NCBI GenBank assembly: GCA_007449985.2
Contig: VIIQ02000082.1
Coordinates: forward strand, 124,001 to 188,000
DNA length: 64,000 bases
Origin: Desmodesmus armatus
Taxonomy: Eukaryota > Chlorophyta > Chlorophyceae > Sphaeropleales > Scenedesmaceae
Direction: 5' to 3'
The notes under the pieces are model-generated. The model was not told the DNA's origin and did no database searches. It saw nothing but the letters and a program-made list of their open reading frames with translations. Positions 12,695 through 23,632 of this stretch are shown here, piece after piece; the stretch's first letter is position 1, and each line of letters starts with the position of its first letter. The position numbers and the translations under genes were made by a program.

Positions 12695-13562
12695 CTGCAT
12701 GGGGACCTTGCAGCTGTGCACTTTGCAGATGGTAGTTTGTGTATGGACAGGGTGTGAGAGTTGAGGGTTTGGTGTTGTGGCTGTTCTGGGGTTGGTGAAT
12801 TGGTCTGAGACAGTGGATGTGCAAGGAAGGAGGTGTAGCTGAGTGTGCACGCCGGTTGGCCAGCCTGTGTGCTGGTGGCTTGACTGGTTGTTCATGGTGC
12901 ACTGCATGTTTTGTGGTCTGCATGTGGTGCAAGTGCAAGCGTGTCAGTTGCTCGTGCTGCGAGGCTCTGGCCCAGCTGATTTTGTAGGTGGAGCCAGTGC
13001 TCCCAAAGGCAGATGCAGTCAGTATTCTGGGCGACAAAGTGGCAGCAGCTACTGCTTATGGTCAACGCTCTGTTTGCACCAGCCCAGTTTGAGACCTTGC
13101 ACTGCCAGGTCATGCTTGCGCCCCAGAGGCACTGGCTGATTGTGCTGCTCTGATAGCATTTAAATTTGCCACACAGCCAGCGATGGTGTGCCAACGCTGT
13201 TGCACTCTAACCAATGCTGCCGTGTGTGGAATTGTGTTGGGCTGGCCCGCCTCAATGGTCTGCTAGGCAGTGGCACCTGTAGAGGGTCTGTAACCTGCAC
13301 AGCCTGAGGACTTGCTGATCACCGCGATGGCGTTCGACAAGGAACTACTTCTGAGATCGGACGCTGGATTAGGTGCGGTTGACATGTCAGGGCGTGGGGT
13401 TCAGCATGATGTGCTTGCCCGCTGGCCGAAGAATCTGCACCATCCACTGACAGAGCAACACCATTCTGTAAGTGGAAGAAAAATTTTAAGTTCAAGCTAA
13501 GCGAACATCATCAATCTTGAAGTAACCAGAGGAAGCCCGCGCGCGCAAAGTTCGTTGGCACA
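12695..13562 (+). other. 3' UTR of RAP gene and KCS promoter region
   Basis: No gene is seen. The TGTAA poly(A) signal at 13289-13293 is the best end for the RAP transcript. The remaining 270 bp up to the KCS start codon should hold its promoter and 5' UTR. I see no clear TATA box. Confidence 0.45.
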
Positions 13563-16500
13563 ATGGCAGAGCAGCTCCCTATTTACTTGGTAGATTTCAG
13601 CTGTTTCAATGCCCCAGAAGAGCTGAAGGTTGACTACCACAAGTCTCAGGAGGCAGCGTGGCGCTGGAAGGTGAGCGGGGCGGGTGGGCATCTCAGCAGT
13701 ACAGGAGTCAGCTCCAGCGCAGACCTCACAGCATTTCTTTCTTGAAATTTCTTTTGAAATTTTTGGCCTGTTTTGAGAGCCTCTGCCGCTCTAGCAACCG
13801 CGGTTCTGACTGGTTTGTTGCTGGTACTGCTGCTGTGCTGTACAGGCATGCACCAAGGAGAAGCACGAGTTTGTCAGCAAGATATTCAAAGCATCGGGCA
13901 TCAGCTACACCAATGCAGCGCTTCCAGCATGCCTGCAGCCCACAATGACTGAGGAGCCCAAGACAGACATGATTTCAGCTGGCAAGGAGGCCAAGATGGT
14001 CATTGGGCAGGTTGTGGAGGATGTGCTGAACAAGACAGGTATGCCAATCACGACCCCTAGATGACAGTGCTACTACTAGCTGAGCGTTTCTGTATTAATT
14101 CTTTGAGACACTCAGCTCTAGGCACTTGTTGCAGAGGCAAGGGGGTGCGTACACATGGGCGCTGCAGTGGTGTTGTGGGGCGAGGGGGGTATACAATTGT
14201 GTTGCTGCTGCTGTAGGCACATGTGTTCATCCCTCTGCTGCTGTCCCCACCTGCTGCCTCCTCTTGCAGGCCTGTCGCCCACAGACATCGACATCCTCAT
14301 CACCAACTGCTCCATCTACTGCCCCACACCCTCGATAGCCTCCATGGTTATCAACCAGTTCAAGATGAGGGAGGACATTGAGGCATGGTGAGTTCCGAAG
14401 TCAAGTTGAAGTTTAATTTGAAGTTCAACTCAAGCTGAAGGTCAACTCAGTGAAGAAACAGAGGGTCCTGCATGCTTGACAGTTGTCACACTTGTACTTG
14501 TATGCTGCCCTATGAGCCTAGTTTGGCTCCAGAAAGGGCGGTCAGGCGTGGCCCTGACCCAGTTTAGTAGTAGTAGTAGTAGTAGTAGTATTGGATGCTG
14601 GGCAACCAACTGAGCTTTGCTGAGTTAGCTAGCAGTCGGCAATGGCACAGCTCTCGCCTCATTTTATAAGCCTAGTAGCCGTAGACAGCAGTGCCTGCAG
14701 CGGAGACAGTAGCACTGCCATAGTACAGTGTTTTGGCTCAACGCTGTCATGAAGTGTAGTCACTACTGAGTAGTTTGAAAGTGCTGAGCCGTGTGCAGCC
14801 GCCAATGGTGTTGCCGCAACAATGGTGTCCGATCTGACAATCGGTGTGTGTTCCTGGATGCAGGCACCTGGGTGGCATGGGCTGTGCCATGGGTGTTGTG
14901 GGGCTCAGCATGGTCCGGGACCTGCTCAAGGCACACCCCCGCAAGGTCTGCCTGTTCGTGTCCAGTGAGATTGTCACAGCGGCATTTTACCCCGGTCAGC
15001 GCAGGGAGGCCCTCACTGCCAATGCCCTGTTCCGCATGGGAGGCTCAGCCAGCATCCTGACTAATGATGCCAGCTGGAGGTACAAGAGCAAGTATGTGCT
15101 GGTGCACAACCTCAGGGTGCACACCGGACAGGACGACAGGGCATTCAAGTAAGCACTGCGCGCTACCCGGCTTCGGCACACTGTGGCAGCATATCCGCAG
15201 CAGCTGGAGGCAGTACTTCATGTAACACTGCACATGTCTCCCATCACCACAGCAGTGGCCTGCAGGCGCCATGCAGGCTTTTGAAAGACACCCCAGATTC
15301 ACCTGGCCACCACACAGCACAGCAGCTGAACCGTGCAAGTCACTGGCATGTACAGCACCAAGCATCAGACAACATTTCTACTGACACCGTCGGACGTCCC
15401 CACTATCCCTTTCACCCCACCCGTGCCTGCAGGGCCCTCAACTTCGAGCCTGATGAGGAGGGCATCAACGGCATGGTCATACAAACTCACTGTGCCCTCA
15501 TTGTTGTGCTGACTGCCGTGCTGACCGCCGTGCTGTGCTGTGCTGTGCTGTGCAGGGCCCTCAACTTTGAGCCTGATGAGGAGGGCATCAACGGCATGGT
15601 CATCACTAAAACCCTGCCTTCAGAGGCTGCGAAGGTCCTGGACAAGGGTGTGCGCAAGATGACACCCCGCATCATGACATGGACGCAGTACGGCGAGGCA
15701 GCACTGAACTACATCCAGGCAGCGGCAGCCACCCTGTCCAATGGCCGCCTGTGCAGCCAGCCAGGCCCTTACCAGCCGGACTATACGAAGTGCGCTGAGC
15801 ATATGCTGCTCCATGCTGGTGGCTATGCCATTCTCAGGGGCATTCAGAAGGGCTTGAGGTGAGTGCTACTGAGCAAAACAGCTTGTGGTTGCAGAGCAGC
15901 GCTGTTACCTGCCTAACATGAAAGCCGACAAAAGCTTGACGGTTACACCATCAGCAGCCTGCCTCTGCCCATGCACGTTTGGCCTTAAGCACACGCATCT
16001 CAGTAGCTGCAACCACACCCCTGCATTCACCTGAAGGTTGTGTGCAGCTTGTGCTATTCCTGCCCAGCGCAACCTGCGGCCTGAGGCTGTTCCTGTGTGT
16101 CAAAAAGTGTGATGATGGACAACACTCAGTTGCATTGCGTGTGCTGTCATGTGTGACCTGCAGGCTGCCCCCCAGTGCCATGATGCCCAGCTTTGCCTCC
16201 CTGCGTGACTTTGGCAACACCAGCAGCGCCAGCACATGGTACACCTGGAGCTACGTTGAGTCAACAACAGGCATCAAGAAGGGAGACAGGGTGCTGCAGG
16301 TGCGGCCTGGTGTTCTCGGCTTTCGTCACCTCTACTCAATGCATTACGTTCGCATGCCATTCTATAAGCCATTCTATAAGCTGACTAAGACATGCACGAG
16401 CGTTCTGTTGTAGCAGCCATTGCCATGTCCTGTGATGTCCTGTGTCGGCGCGAAAAGGTGCCTAGCGACGTAGACATCGCGCGGTGGTCGGGCAGCGGTG

Positions 16501-16970
16501 ACATCCACGGCGCGGTGTTGCGAACTACAAACTCACAAGTTTCTTGCTTGCGCTGGATGCTGCCTGTTTTGCAGGTCGGTGTCGGTGGCGGGATGAAGTC
16601 CGGCGTGGCATTTTGGCGCGCCCTCAAGTCCTTCAAGGAGATCCACCCGTGCTGGGCCCACCTCAACGGCAAGCCCCTCGTGGAGGCCGACCTGCCCCGC
16701 CCAATCAGCACAGAGTACAGGAGCGTCTTCGACCTGCCCAACACACGCTCAGCACAGGAGCAGGCCGAGGCCCTGGCCAAAACTGACGCAGTGCCCCGCA
16801 CCACAGTTGTGTCTGCGTCAGGGAGCAGCAGCGTTGACGTGCAGAAGACAGTGGAGCTGCTTGGGGCTGCCCTGCGTGCTGATCAGGAGGATGCAGCGGC
16901 ACCTGCCTCCTGTGCACAGGAGGCCGAGGGAGCCATTCCTTACCGCATGAGCGAGATCACGATGATTTGA
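13563..16970 (+). CDS. 3-ketoacyl-CoA synthase (KCS, very-long-chain fatty acid elongation)
   Basis: Seven exons are proposed: 13563-13670, 13846-14038, 14270-14387, 14864-15148, 15556-15858, 16164-16299 and 16575-16970. All joins keep phase; product 512 aa. KCS condenses malonyl-CoA with a long-chain acyl-CoA, the first step of each elongation round in the ER. The FAE1/KCS signature is complete: IYLVDFSCF at the start, DIDILITNCS, catalytic Cys in GGMGCAMGV, FRMGGSASIL, His in LLHAGGYAIL, Asn in DFGNTSSASTWY, and the C-terminal VGVGGGMKSG. The two N-terminal membrane helices of plant KCS are not visible, so either they are absent or an upstream exon was missed. A Ser/Ala-rich tail of ~100 residues follows the conserved domain. 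An extra in-frame acceptor at 15433 could add 41 residues. Confidence 0.9.
14563..14591 (+). repeat. (TAG)n microsatellite
   Basis: About nine TAG triplets in intron 3 of the KCS gene. They follow a GC-rich segment (GGGCGGTCAGGCGTGGCCCT), as if they were the tail of a short retroposon. That reading is a guess. Confidence 0.5.
15429..15603 (+). repeat. duplicated 3' splice site plus exon-5 head in KCS gene
   Basis: The 52 bases 15429-15480 recur at 15552-15603 with one difference. Each copy starts with GCAG/GGCCCTCAAC, an acceptor and the first ~48 bases of exon 5. The spacing is 123 bp (41 codons) and the frame stays open between the copies. Use of the upstream acceptor would insert a hydrophobic segment (ALIVVLTAVLTAVLCCAVLC) between two copies of the exon-5 start. 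Confidence 0.9.
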
Positions 16971-18298
16971 ACCCCGGCGCACGGGGCAACACCACTGCCA
17001 GTGACTGCTGCAGGGCAGCAGTTTGTTTGATTGCGTTGGGCTAAGTTGCAGGAGAGCCCTTGACAGATGTGCTTTGCATGCAGGGTTGTGCATGGTGTTG
17101 CGCAGACGCAGCCCGTGTGAGCTCTGTGAATGGTTGTGTGCGCTGCAGCGCACAGAATGTGTGCTTTTTCAGTGTGTGTAGTCAATGTACAGGCTTGTAG
17201 GAAGTTGTGTGAGGTCAAATGAGTTGAGTTGAAGGCGATCACCGTGTACATTGTGCGCTCGGGTGTTGTTGCTGCCACACGCAGCATTCTGTGACGTGTT
17301 TGTACTTGTGCATTTGGTGTGTGAAGGGGCTGCCCATTTGTGTTGAGGAACCTACGTGTGTGCGGGGAGGTGAATGCCGCTGGGTATTGACTGTACATAT
17401 GGCACAAGCAAGGCCGGGCCTGGTTTGTTGGATTGGCTGCCTGCACAAGGCATGTCATGCGCATGCGCGATTCAAAAGGCCATCTGTCCCTCAGGGCGGC
17501 ATTTGTCTGACACAGCTTGGGTGTACTACACCTCGTTAGTAACAAGCTACCTCCCCTGAAGGAAACATGAAGGGTTCAGTTGGTGGCAGCTGATCAGCTT
17601 ACATGCATATGCTGACAACCTCACAGTGCATGTAGGACGCAATTGTGTTGACACGGCAAGGCTGCGGCACTGGTTGAAGGCACTGCTGGCGCCAGGCCAC
17701 ATTACGACAAACAAGGGGTTCCTTCGAAGCACCGTATTGTTGCAATCTAGCAAGCAAGAGCCTCATGACATGCACCACCGTGTGACTGCTTACTGAATGT
17801 CCAACCGCCCCACAGCAAGCATGTGTGGCTGTCAAATCAGTAATTGGATGTTACACAGAACATCGCCCGTTTGGGGAGCCAATAAAAGGCTCATTGGGCA
17901 AAAGCAAAATCTGTCCCGAAACAAAATGAAATAGCTCAATGAAACACACATGTGCAGCAGCTGGGAACCATCATGATGATGATGCAATGAGTCCTGCTGT
18001 TGGGCCAACCACAAGTGCCACTACACTCACTTGCAGCACGATTTTACATGTGCGCTGCAAAACCATGCACAAACAAAGAGCTTTGCATGGCAGTACGCCT
18101 GCATGCACAGTGTGCTGTTCACACGCCCAGCCACCTGTGCCCCCATACATGCACTTCATTCAAAGTTTGTGCAAGTGCCTTGGCCACCGTGGCCCCATGA
18201 GACACCGCCCTACATCAGACACAACACACTGCCGGTGCCCCTGCTGCTGCACCTGCACGCCTGGCTGGAACGCTGCTCAGACCATCACAGTCATTTGC
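16971..18298. other. convergent 3' region between KCS and lyase genes
   Basis: No gene is seen. The right part must hold the 3' UTR of the - strand lyase gene: TTACA at 18044-18048 is a TGTAA poly(A) signal on the - strand, 250 nt after its stop. The left part is the KCS 3' UTR, for which I found no nearby TGTAA. Confidence 0.4.
18044..18048 (-). terminator. poly(A) signal TGTAA of the lyase gene
   Basis: TTACA on the + strand, so TGTAA on the - strand, about 250 nt after the lyase stop codon at 18299-18301. Position and sequence fit the chlorophycean poly(A) signal. Confidence 0.45.
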
Positions 18299-21200
18299 TC
18301 AAAGCACCTCCTGCAACTGCTGGTGCTGTTGCAGCTGTGGCCTCAGAGTCCCAGCTGTGTTGGCATGTGTCAGGCTGCCCAAGCCCCAGTGGAACTCATA
18401 CCTGCATAACCGGCAGACAGCAGGACAGGGGTTTCAGATAACAACTGTGCTGTACAACAGCCAAAGACGGTATGGTCTGTCTGCCAACGAACACATGGCA
18501 TGTCGTTCAGTCAGCGTGTGCGCAAACAGCACGGCAGCTGTGTAGCAGCATGCCGGGTGGGGTGTTCAGCTAGCAAGGTACTTGTACGCATCGCATCGCC
18601 TGTAGCAAGCAGCAGCACTCACCCCTCTGGCCGACACTGTGCCAGCAGTGCAGCTGTGTGCGGCATAGGGAAGCCCATCCTGCCATAGTAGTGGTTGTAA
18701 CCAACCTCTGCACGGGAACCGGTGTCCACGACAACATAAGCATGCAGTTGATAAAGGTTGACCTTGTCATGTCAGCGGAAATCGAACACGGGGCAACACC
18801 TCTCATGCTTGTACATTTTTGGGCGCAGGAGGGGTGCCTCATGAGATGATTGCCCAATCGAGACTATCAGCAGCGCTGTTTGTGCTCACTCACCCCAACC
18901 GCAGGGAAGGAAGCCTATGCCAAGCAAGGGATAGCAGCACTCTGGGGGCTTGCCGCCCATGTTGATGAATGCATGGAATTCCTGCAGTCACAGGGCAGGA
19001 CATAGGCACCCGAGTGACTGCTGCATGCTACATATCGATAGCACAACCGCGGGCTCACTGAACTGACGGACGCAACACGGCAGGCTTCGCCAGACCCAGC
19101 TGGCCCACACGGCTGTGACAGTCATACTTGGTCACCGCAACACAGCTCTGCATTGCGGAAAACATTGGATTCGTGCTGATTCCCACCCCACTCACCATGC
19201 ATGTCATCAGTCTGTTGTTGCTCCAGCTGTACAGGTCTGTGCCCTGGTGCCAGGCCATCTCTGCCAGCTGGATCAGGCCACCCTGCGCGCCAAAATTATA
19301 TATTAAAATCCACAATAAATTCACAAAACCATAATATAACAAAGCATGCAGTACTGTGAGTGCACAGATGCCAAGCAGCTCCGGCAGCCAGGCCGGCACA
19401 GTAGACGGCGCCAGCAAGTGCTGCTGGCCGCAAGCCTGGGGTAGTAGTGCCCAGCGGTGCAAGAGTCCAGTTGTACCGCCCACGCACACAGTAGTACTGC
19501 ATGCAACGACTAGAAGCATACAGTACGTCAGGCTCACTGACCATATCTGCAGCAGGCCCAGCGGCCTGCATGATTGTTAGGCTGCCAGGTGCTGTCATCA
19601 CAAATACCCTAGCTCAGGCGGGAGCTGCCTCCAAAACCGCAAATGTGCAAAGCACGACTGGCGACTGCAAGCAATTTGTTTTGTGTCAACGTCCACACTC
19701 GCAAACAGGTGGCTGCATGCATGCATTATTATTTTTTATTTTTATTTTATTTTTATGTTATTTTATCTATTATATATTCCATCATTTATTATAGCTCAGT
19801 AAAAATGGAAAAAAAAAGAAATAATAATGATAATTTTTGCATGCATGCTTGCTTCAATGGCCCCCCAGCCCTGCTCACCAGACCATACTGAGAGTGGTAC
19901 AGATCACGTGACGTCTCACCACACTCCCCACACGTCGTGAGGTACACCTCTGCCACCTACACATGATTACAACCAACACAGTTTGCATGTTTGCAGGCGT
20001 GTGGTCTAACACCCTGAAACTTGCGAAGTTATACACCTGTTGTCTTGTTGCACAACCTGTGTCTTCTTGTGTGGGCAAGGATCCAAACCTACAAGCGCTT
20101 GCAGTCACGCCAAGCAGACACATCCAAGGGTGTTCACAGGTAGCCACTGGCTGTATCCCACCTGCACCCAGAGTGCCAGAGCATCACTCCACAGGTCCAG
20201 GTTGCCTGTCAGTATGGCCAGCGCACCCTTCGCCTCTGCACACATAACACACCAGCCCAGCCAGCAAACACAGGGTTATCCTGCCGGATCTGTCCGGACG
20301 GTGCGTTGCACCAATCAAGCTTGATTGCATGGCTGTGGGTGGCGGCCCATGTGTACATGCCAAGCAGGAGAGCATGTGTATGTGTAGGTATTTTGGGATA
20401 ATCAGTCCTGAGTGCGCATGCTGCATGCGCAATGAACCTGGCTGGAAAACACGTGTAATGATGAGTCCTGAGTGGTATAAGGAGGGTGACTGACAGGTGT
20501 GGCCACCGTCAGCTGTGTGGCCATTGAAGGTGTCACAGTCAACAATGGACACGGGGCCTTGCGGCACAACGCAAGGGCTACCACAGCTGCAGGCTGCAGG
20601 GGCCTGCATGTGCAACCGATGCACGCCCATCAGAACCTTGCAACACAAGCCATATGCTGCAGCTGACTGAAACCTGGACCCAACACCAGGAAACTAGCGC
20701 AGGACCAACCCACCTGCGACAGTCGTTTGCCAGTTGGCCAATGGCAGCCGCTGCATTCAGGCAGTAGGGCAGGAAAAAGCACGTGCGCGGTTACGTTAGC
20801 CTTTCAGACGTCCACAACTCTGCCATGTATGCTGCCACCTTGGTGCCAGGTGCAGTTGAGGCCCTTGACTTGCGTTGACCCAAACAATGAAAGCTCCCTG
20901 CACGAATGTCACTAACCACCACTGTTATGAGCCAAGCAAAGCCACACGACGTCTCCCACTCAGTGAGAGTCCTTACCTGTAGTGACTCGTGTGTGAGTGC
21001 AGGCATCATAACTCTGTCCACCCACTGTATGAAGGGTCCCTCCACAGCAGCAGCACCCCAGCCTGGCCAGGTGTACTTCAGCAGCTCAGCAGAGCGGGCA
21101 AAGCTGGCCATAGACCAACCAGCCTCCTGTGAGGTACATGCAAGTACAGGGTTCGGGTTTAGGGTGAGTGTAGGAGGTACATGCAAGTACTACTAACATG

Positions 21201-23187
21201 AGTACAGGGTGTGGGTTGATGTGAAATGTAGGGGTTGAAAGGGAGTGTGCGAAGTACATGAAAGTACAGGATTTGGGTTGGGGGTTGGGGGTAAATGATG
21301 AGTGTAGGAGAAACATGCAAGTACAGGGTTTGGGTTGAGGGTTGGGGGTTTAGGGTGAGTGTAGGAGGTACATGTAACTACAGGGTTTGGGTTGAGGGTT
21401 TAGGGTTTGGGGTGAGTGTAGGAGGTAGATGCAAGAGCCTACTGTGTTGCCACTGAGTACAACGGCTTACGGTGCACACCCATAGGGTGATCATGCACAA
21501 GTGGAGTGAAGTATGTGATGTATGTGCATGTTGGGTAGGTGATGTAGCGCCTGCATGACGTGTGGCAATGCCAGGCTGGCAAGTGCACGCCAGTGGGAGA
21601 CCAGCACACTGTGTTGGCAAGAGGGTTGGAGCAACGCGCAGTGCTGCTGCTGATGCTCTCTACTGCTGTGTTGCAATTGGTCTAAGTCTTCACAGGCTGG
21701 GCAGGCTGCGCACTGGCGGTTGCAAGGGCCATGAGCTTCCTGCACACTAGTGTACTGTGCTGGCTGCATGTTGGCGCTGTTGGCACAAGGCAGGCACTGT
21801 GAGATGGCTCACCAGCGGCGCGTTTTTGCCCTCATTGGTGTTGTTGATTGTGCTCCAGGCACCGATGATTTTGGCAGCGTTCTGTGCATAGCACTCCTCC
21901 CAGTGACCAGCCACATCATGGCCTGTGGTTGTGGAAGGAGAGCAGCCAATCAGACCACACGCGTGGACAGTGCTTCACAACACGCTATGTTGACAAAGGT
22001 GGTAGCTATACGCTGACTGGAGCATGGTGCATTGGTGCAACAGCGCAAGCACCAAGTAACTGTGCCATGGCACAGCTCAAGTAGGCTGCTCACACATGTA
22101 AGCAACACTGGCATGCAAGTCAAGAGCTGCCGTAAGCTGAATCGACTCTGAACAGGCGGTGCGTGGCTTTGTTGTTCAGTCAAGGGTGCATTCCGGGGAT
22201 GGGGAGGTTGGGGGCCACCCCGGTGTGTGTGTGTGGGGGGGGGGCAGGGAGTGGGGTGTGTGTGTGTGGGGGGGGGGGTACCATAGTGAAGGTGGCAGTG
22301 CATGGCGCACCTGCATGTACACCATCCGTGCGTCTTTCTTGACCAGTTCGTCATGACCTGTGGCCCAGTCGAAAGAACAGTTGGGTGCGTGTCGCTGATG
22401 ACCAGGAGTTAGCAGGGTGGGCAAGGCACATGACTGCTTTGTACAGACGTAGTTCGCGGGCCAGTACTCCTGCATCTATCGGCAGGGTTGGTGCTGTTTT
22501 CGCTGTGTAGTAGTGGACAGCCCCGGCTGTGGTCATGCATTGGCGCTGCTGCCTCCACCAGCAACAGGACACCAGCACACCCTCCAATTCATCAAGTCAA
22601 ACCCACAGAGCCAACAGCTTTGGCCGCCCTCACTTACCTATCTTGGGTTCGTCGTTCCACCCCACCCACACATCCGTCAATGCATTTGGGGTGTACTGTG
22701 CTGGCGTGTCAGCCTTCAAGCTGGCTACAGCAGCAGCAAATGGTGGCGGTGCCGGCGCTGTGCCGGCCAGCCGCTGTTGCAGCAAGTTGAGCTCTGCAGG
22801 CCCCATTAGGGTGCCAGGATGCATGAACCCTCCGAATGCAGGGCCAGGGATGGGGCTGATATGGGTGCATGTAGTCTGAATGATGAAGTGCGGTGGAGGG
22901 GGCTGCTTCTGTGGCTGTGGCTGCGGTTGTGGCTGTGTAGCACCAGGGGGTGGTTGTCCACTGCAGCATGGCTGGTGCTGCTGTCCATGGGAGTGACTCT
23001 CCAGGACGACAGGGGGTGCGTATGCTGGCTGCTGGGCTTGGCTGGCACCTTGTTCAGGTTGACATAGCTGCGTGAGCTTTGCCTGGGCCTTGGACTTCAA
23101 CAGGCCTGCATCACAAGTTGGCGTGACAGATGGTGAGTGAAGCCCTATCGACAGTCTGCGGTGCTTGCAGGAGCCGTCTAGCTTACC
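18299..23187 (-). CDS. alginate-lyase-superfamily polysaccharide lyase, 12 exons, one frameshift
   Basis: Exons from 5' to 3' on the - strand: (start unresolved)-23187, 23105-22638, 22357-22311, 21922-21813, 21126-20977, 20750-20714, 20235-20162, 19956-19879, 19282-19196, 18981-18894, 18707-18623, 18401-18299. All joins keep phase. The order of motifs follows the alginate lyase family (PF05426; PL5/PL38-like): FGGFMHPGTLM, YAQNAAKIIGAWS, FARSAELLKYTWPGW, ANWQTTVAEAKGALAILTGN, ETSRDLYHSQYGL (His), LIQLAEMAWHQGTDLYS, WEVGYNHYYGRMGFPMP (Tyr), and the C-terminal FHWGLGSLTHANT. These enzymes cleave uronic-acid polymers by beta-elimination. A Gln/Pro linker (QPQPQPQPQKQPPPP) precedes the domain, as in wall or secreted proteins, but no signal peptide was found because the first exon is uncertain. 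Exon 4 changes frame between AMMWLVTG and EECYAQNA near 21895. Confidence 0.75.
19726..19850. repeat. AT-rich island in lyase intron
   Basis: About 120 bp almost wholly A/T (runs such as TTTTTATTTTATTTTTATG), bounded on both sides by GCATGCATG. It stands out from the GC-rich surroundings and lies in the intron between 19879 and 19282. It may be a simple AT repeat or a small insertion of organellar DNA. Confidence 0.5.
21132..21432 (+). repeat. degenerate minisatellite with GGGTTTAGGGT motifs
   Basis: About five irregular units built from GTACAGGGTTTGGGTTGAGGG, GGGTTTAGGGTGAG and TGTAGGAGGTACATGCAAGT. It sits in the intron before lyase exon 5 and overlaps nothing coding. Short TTTAGGG strings resemble plant telomere repeats, but the array is not a regular telomere tract. 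Confidence 0.6.
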
Positions 23188-23632
23188 CAACGTAGCCTTG
23201 ACAAGGTCCGACATGCCGTGCAGCTCTGATCGGCCCGAGTGATGCACGTATCGCCCAGCTACTGTATCGGACAGCTTGATCTGGTCAAGAAGGTCAAGAA
23301 GGGACCAAAAGTGATGTGTGTAAAGCCTGCGGTAGCAATCACAAAGTGAACGTCGTGCTCAAACTGATTCTTGACTTTCAAGCGCCCACAGCGTTGAGTC
23401 ATCAGGGCATGCCGGTTGCACTTCACTGCTGCAGGCTGCACAGCAGTAGATACCAGTTGCACTTTCAGGAAACAGGCTATGTGCATCGCATTGCACACAT
23501 GAAACACTGAATGATGTCAGCAGGGGCAACTTGTCAGTTGGCAGTGTGGGCAGCGCTGTAGCCGGGCCAAAGCCCAGCAGCAGCTGCTGTTGTTTGAGCA
23601 CCAACAGCACCACCAGCAAGGGCAGCTGCAGT
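23188..23632. promoter_or_regulatory. divergent region between lyase and TUTase genes
   Basis: The first exon of the lyase (- strand) and the promoter of the TUTase gene (+ strand) must lie here. On the - strand a frame reading FWSLLDLLDQIKLSDTVAGR runs into lyase exon 1 without a stop but has no ATG before HGMSDLVKATLG, so either that Met (near 23216) is the start or an exon is spliced in near 23330. No TATA box is clear. Confidence 0.35.

Noticed and set aside
21132..21432. Interstitial telomere array
   Set aside because: TTTAGGG strings occur only a few times inside longer irregular units, so it is called a minisatellite instead.
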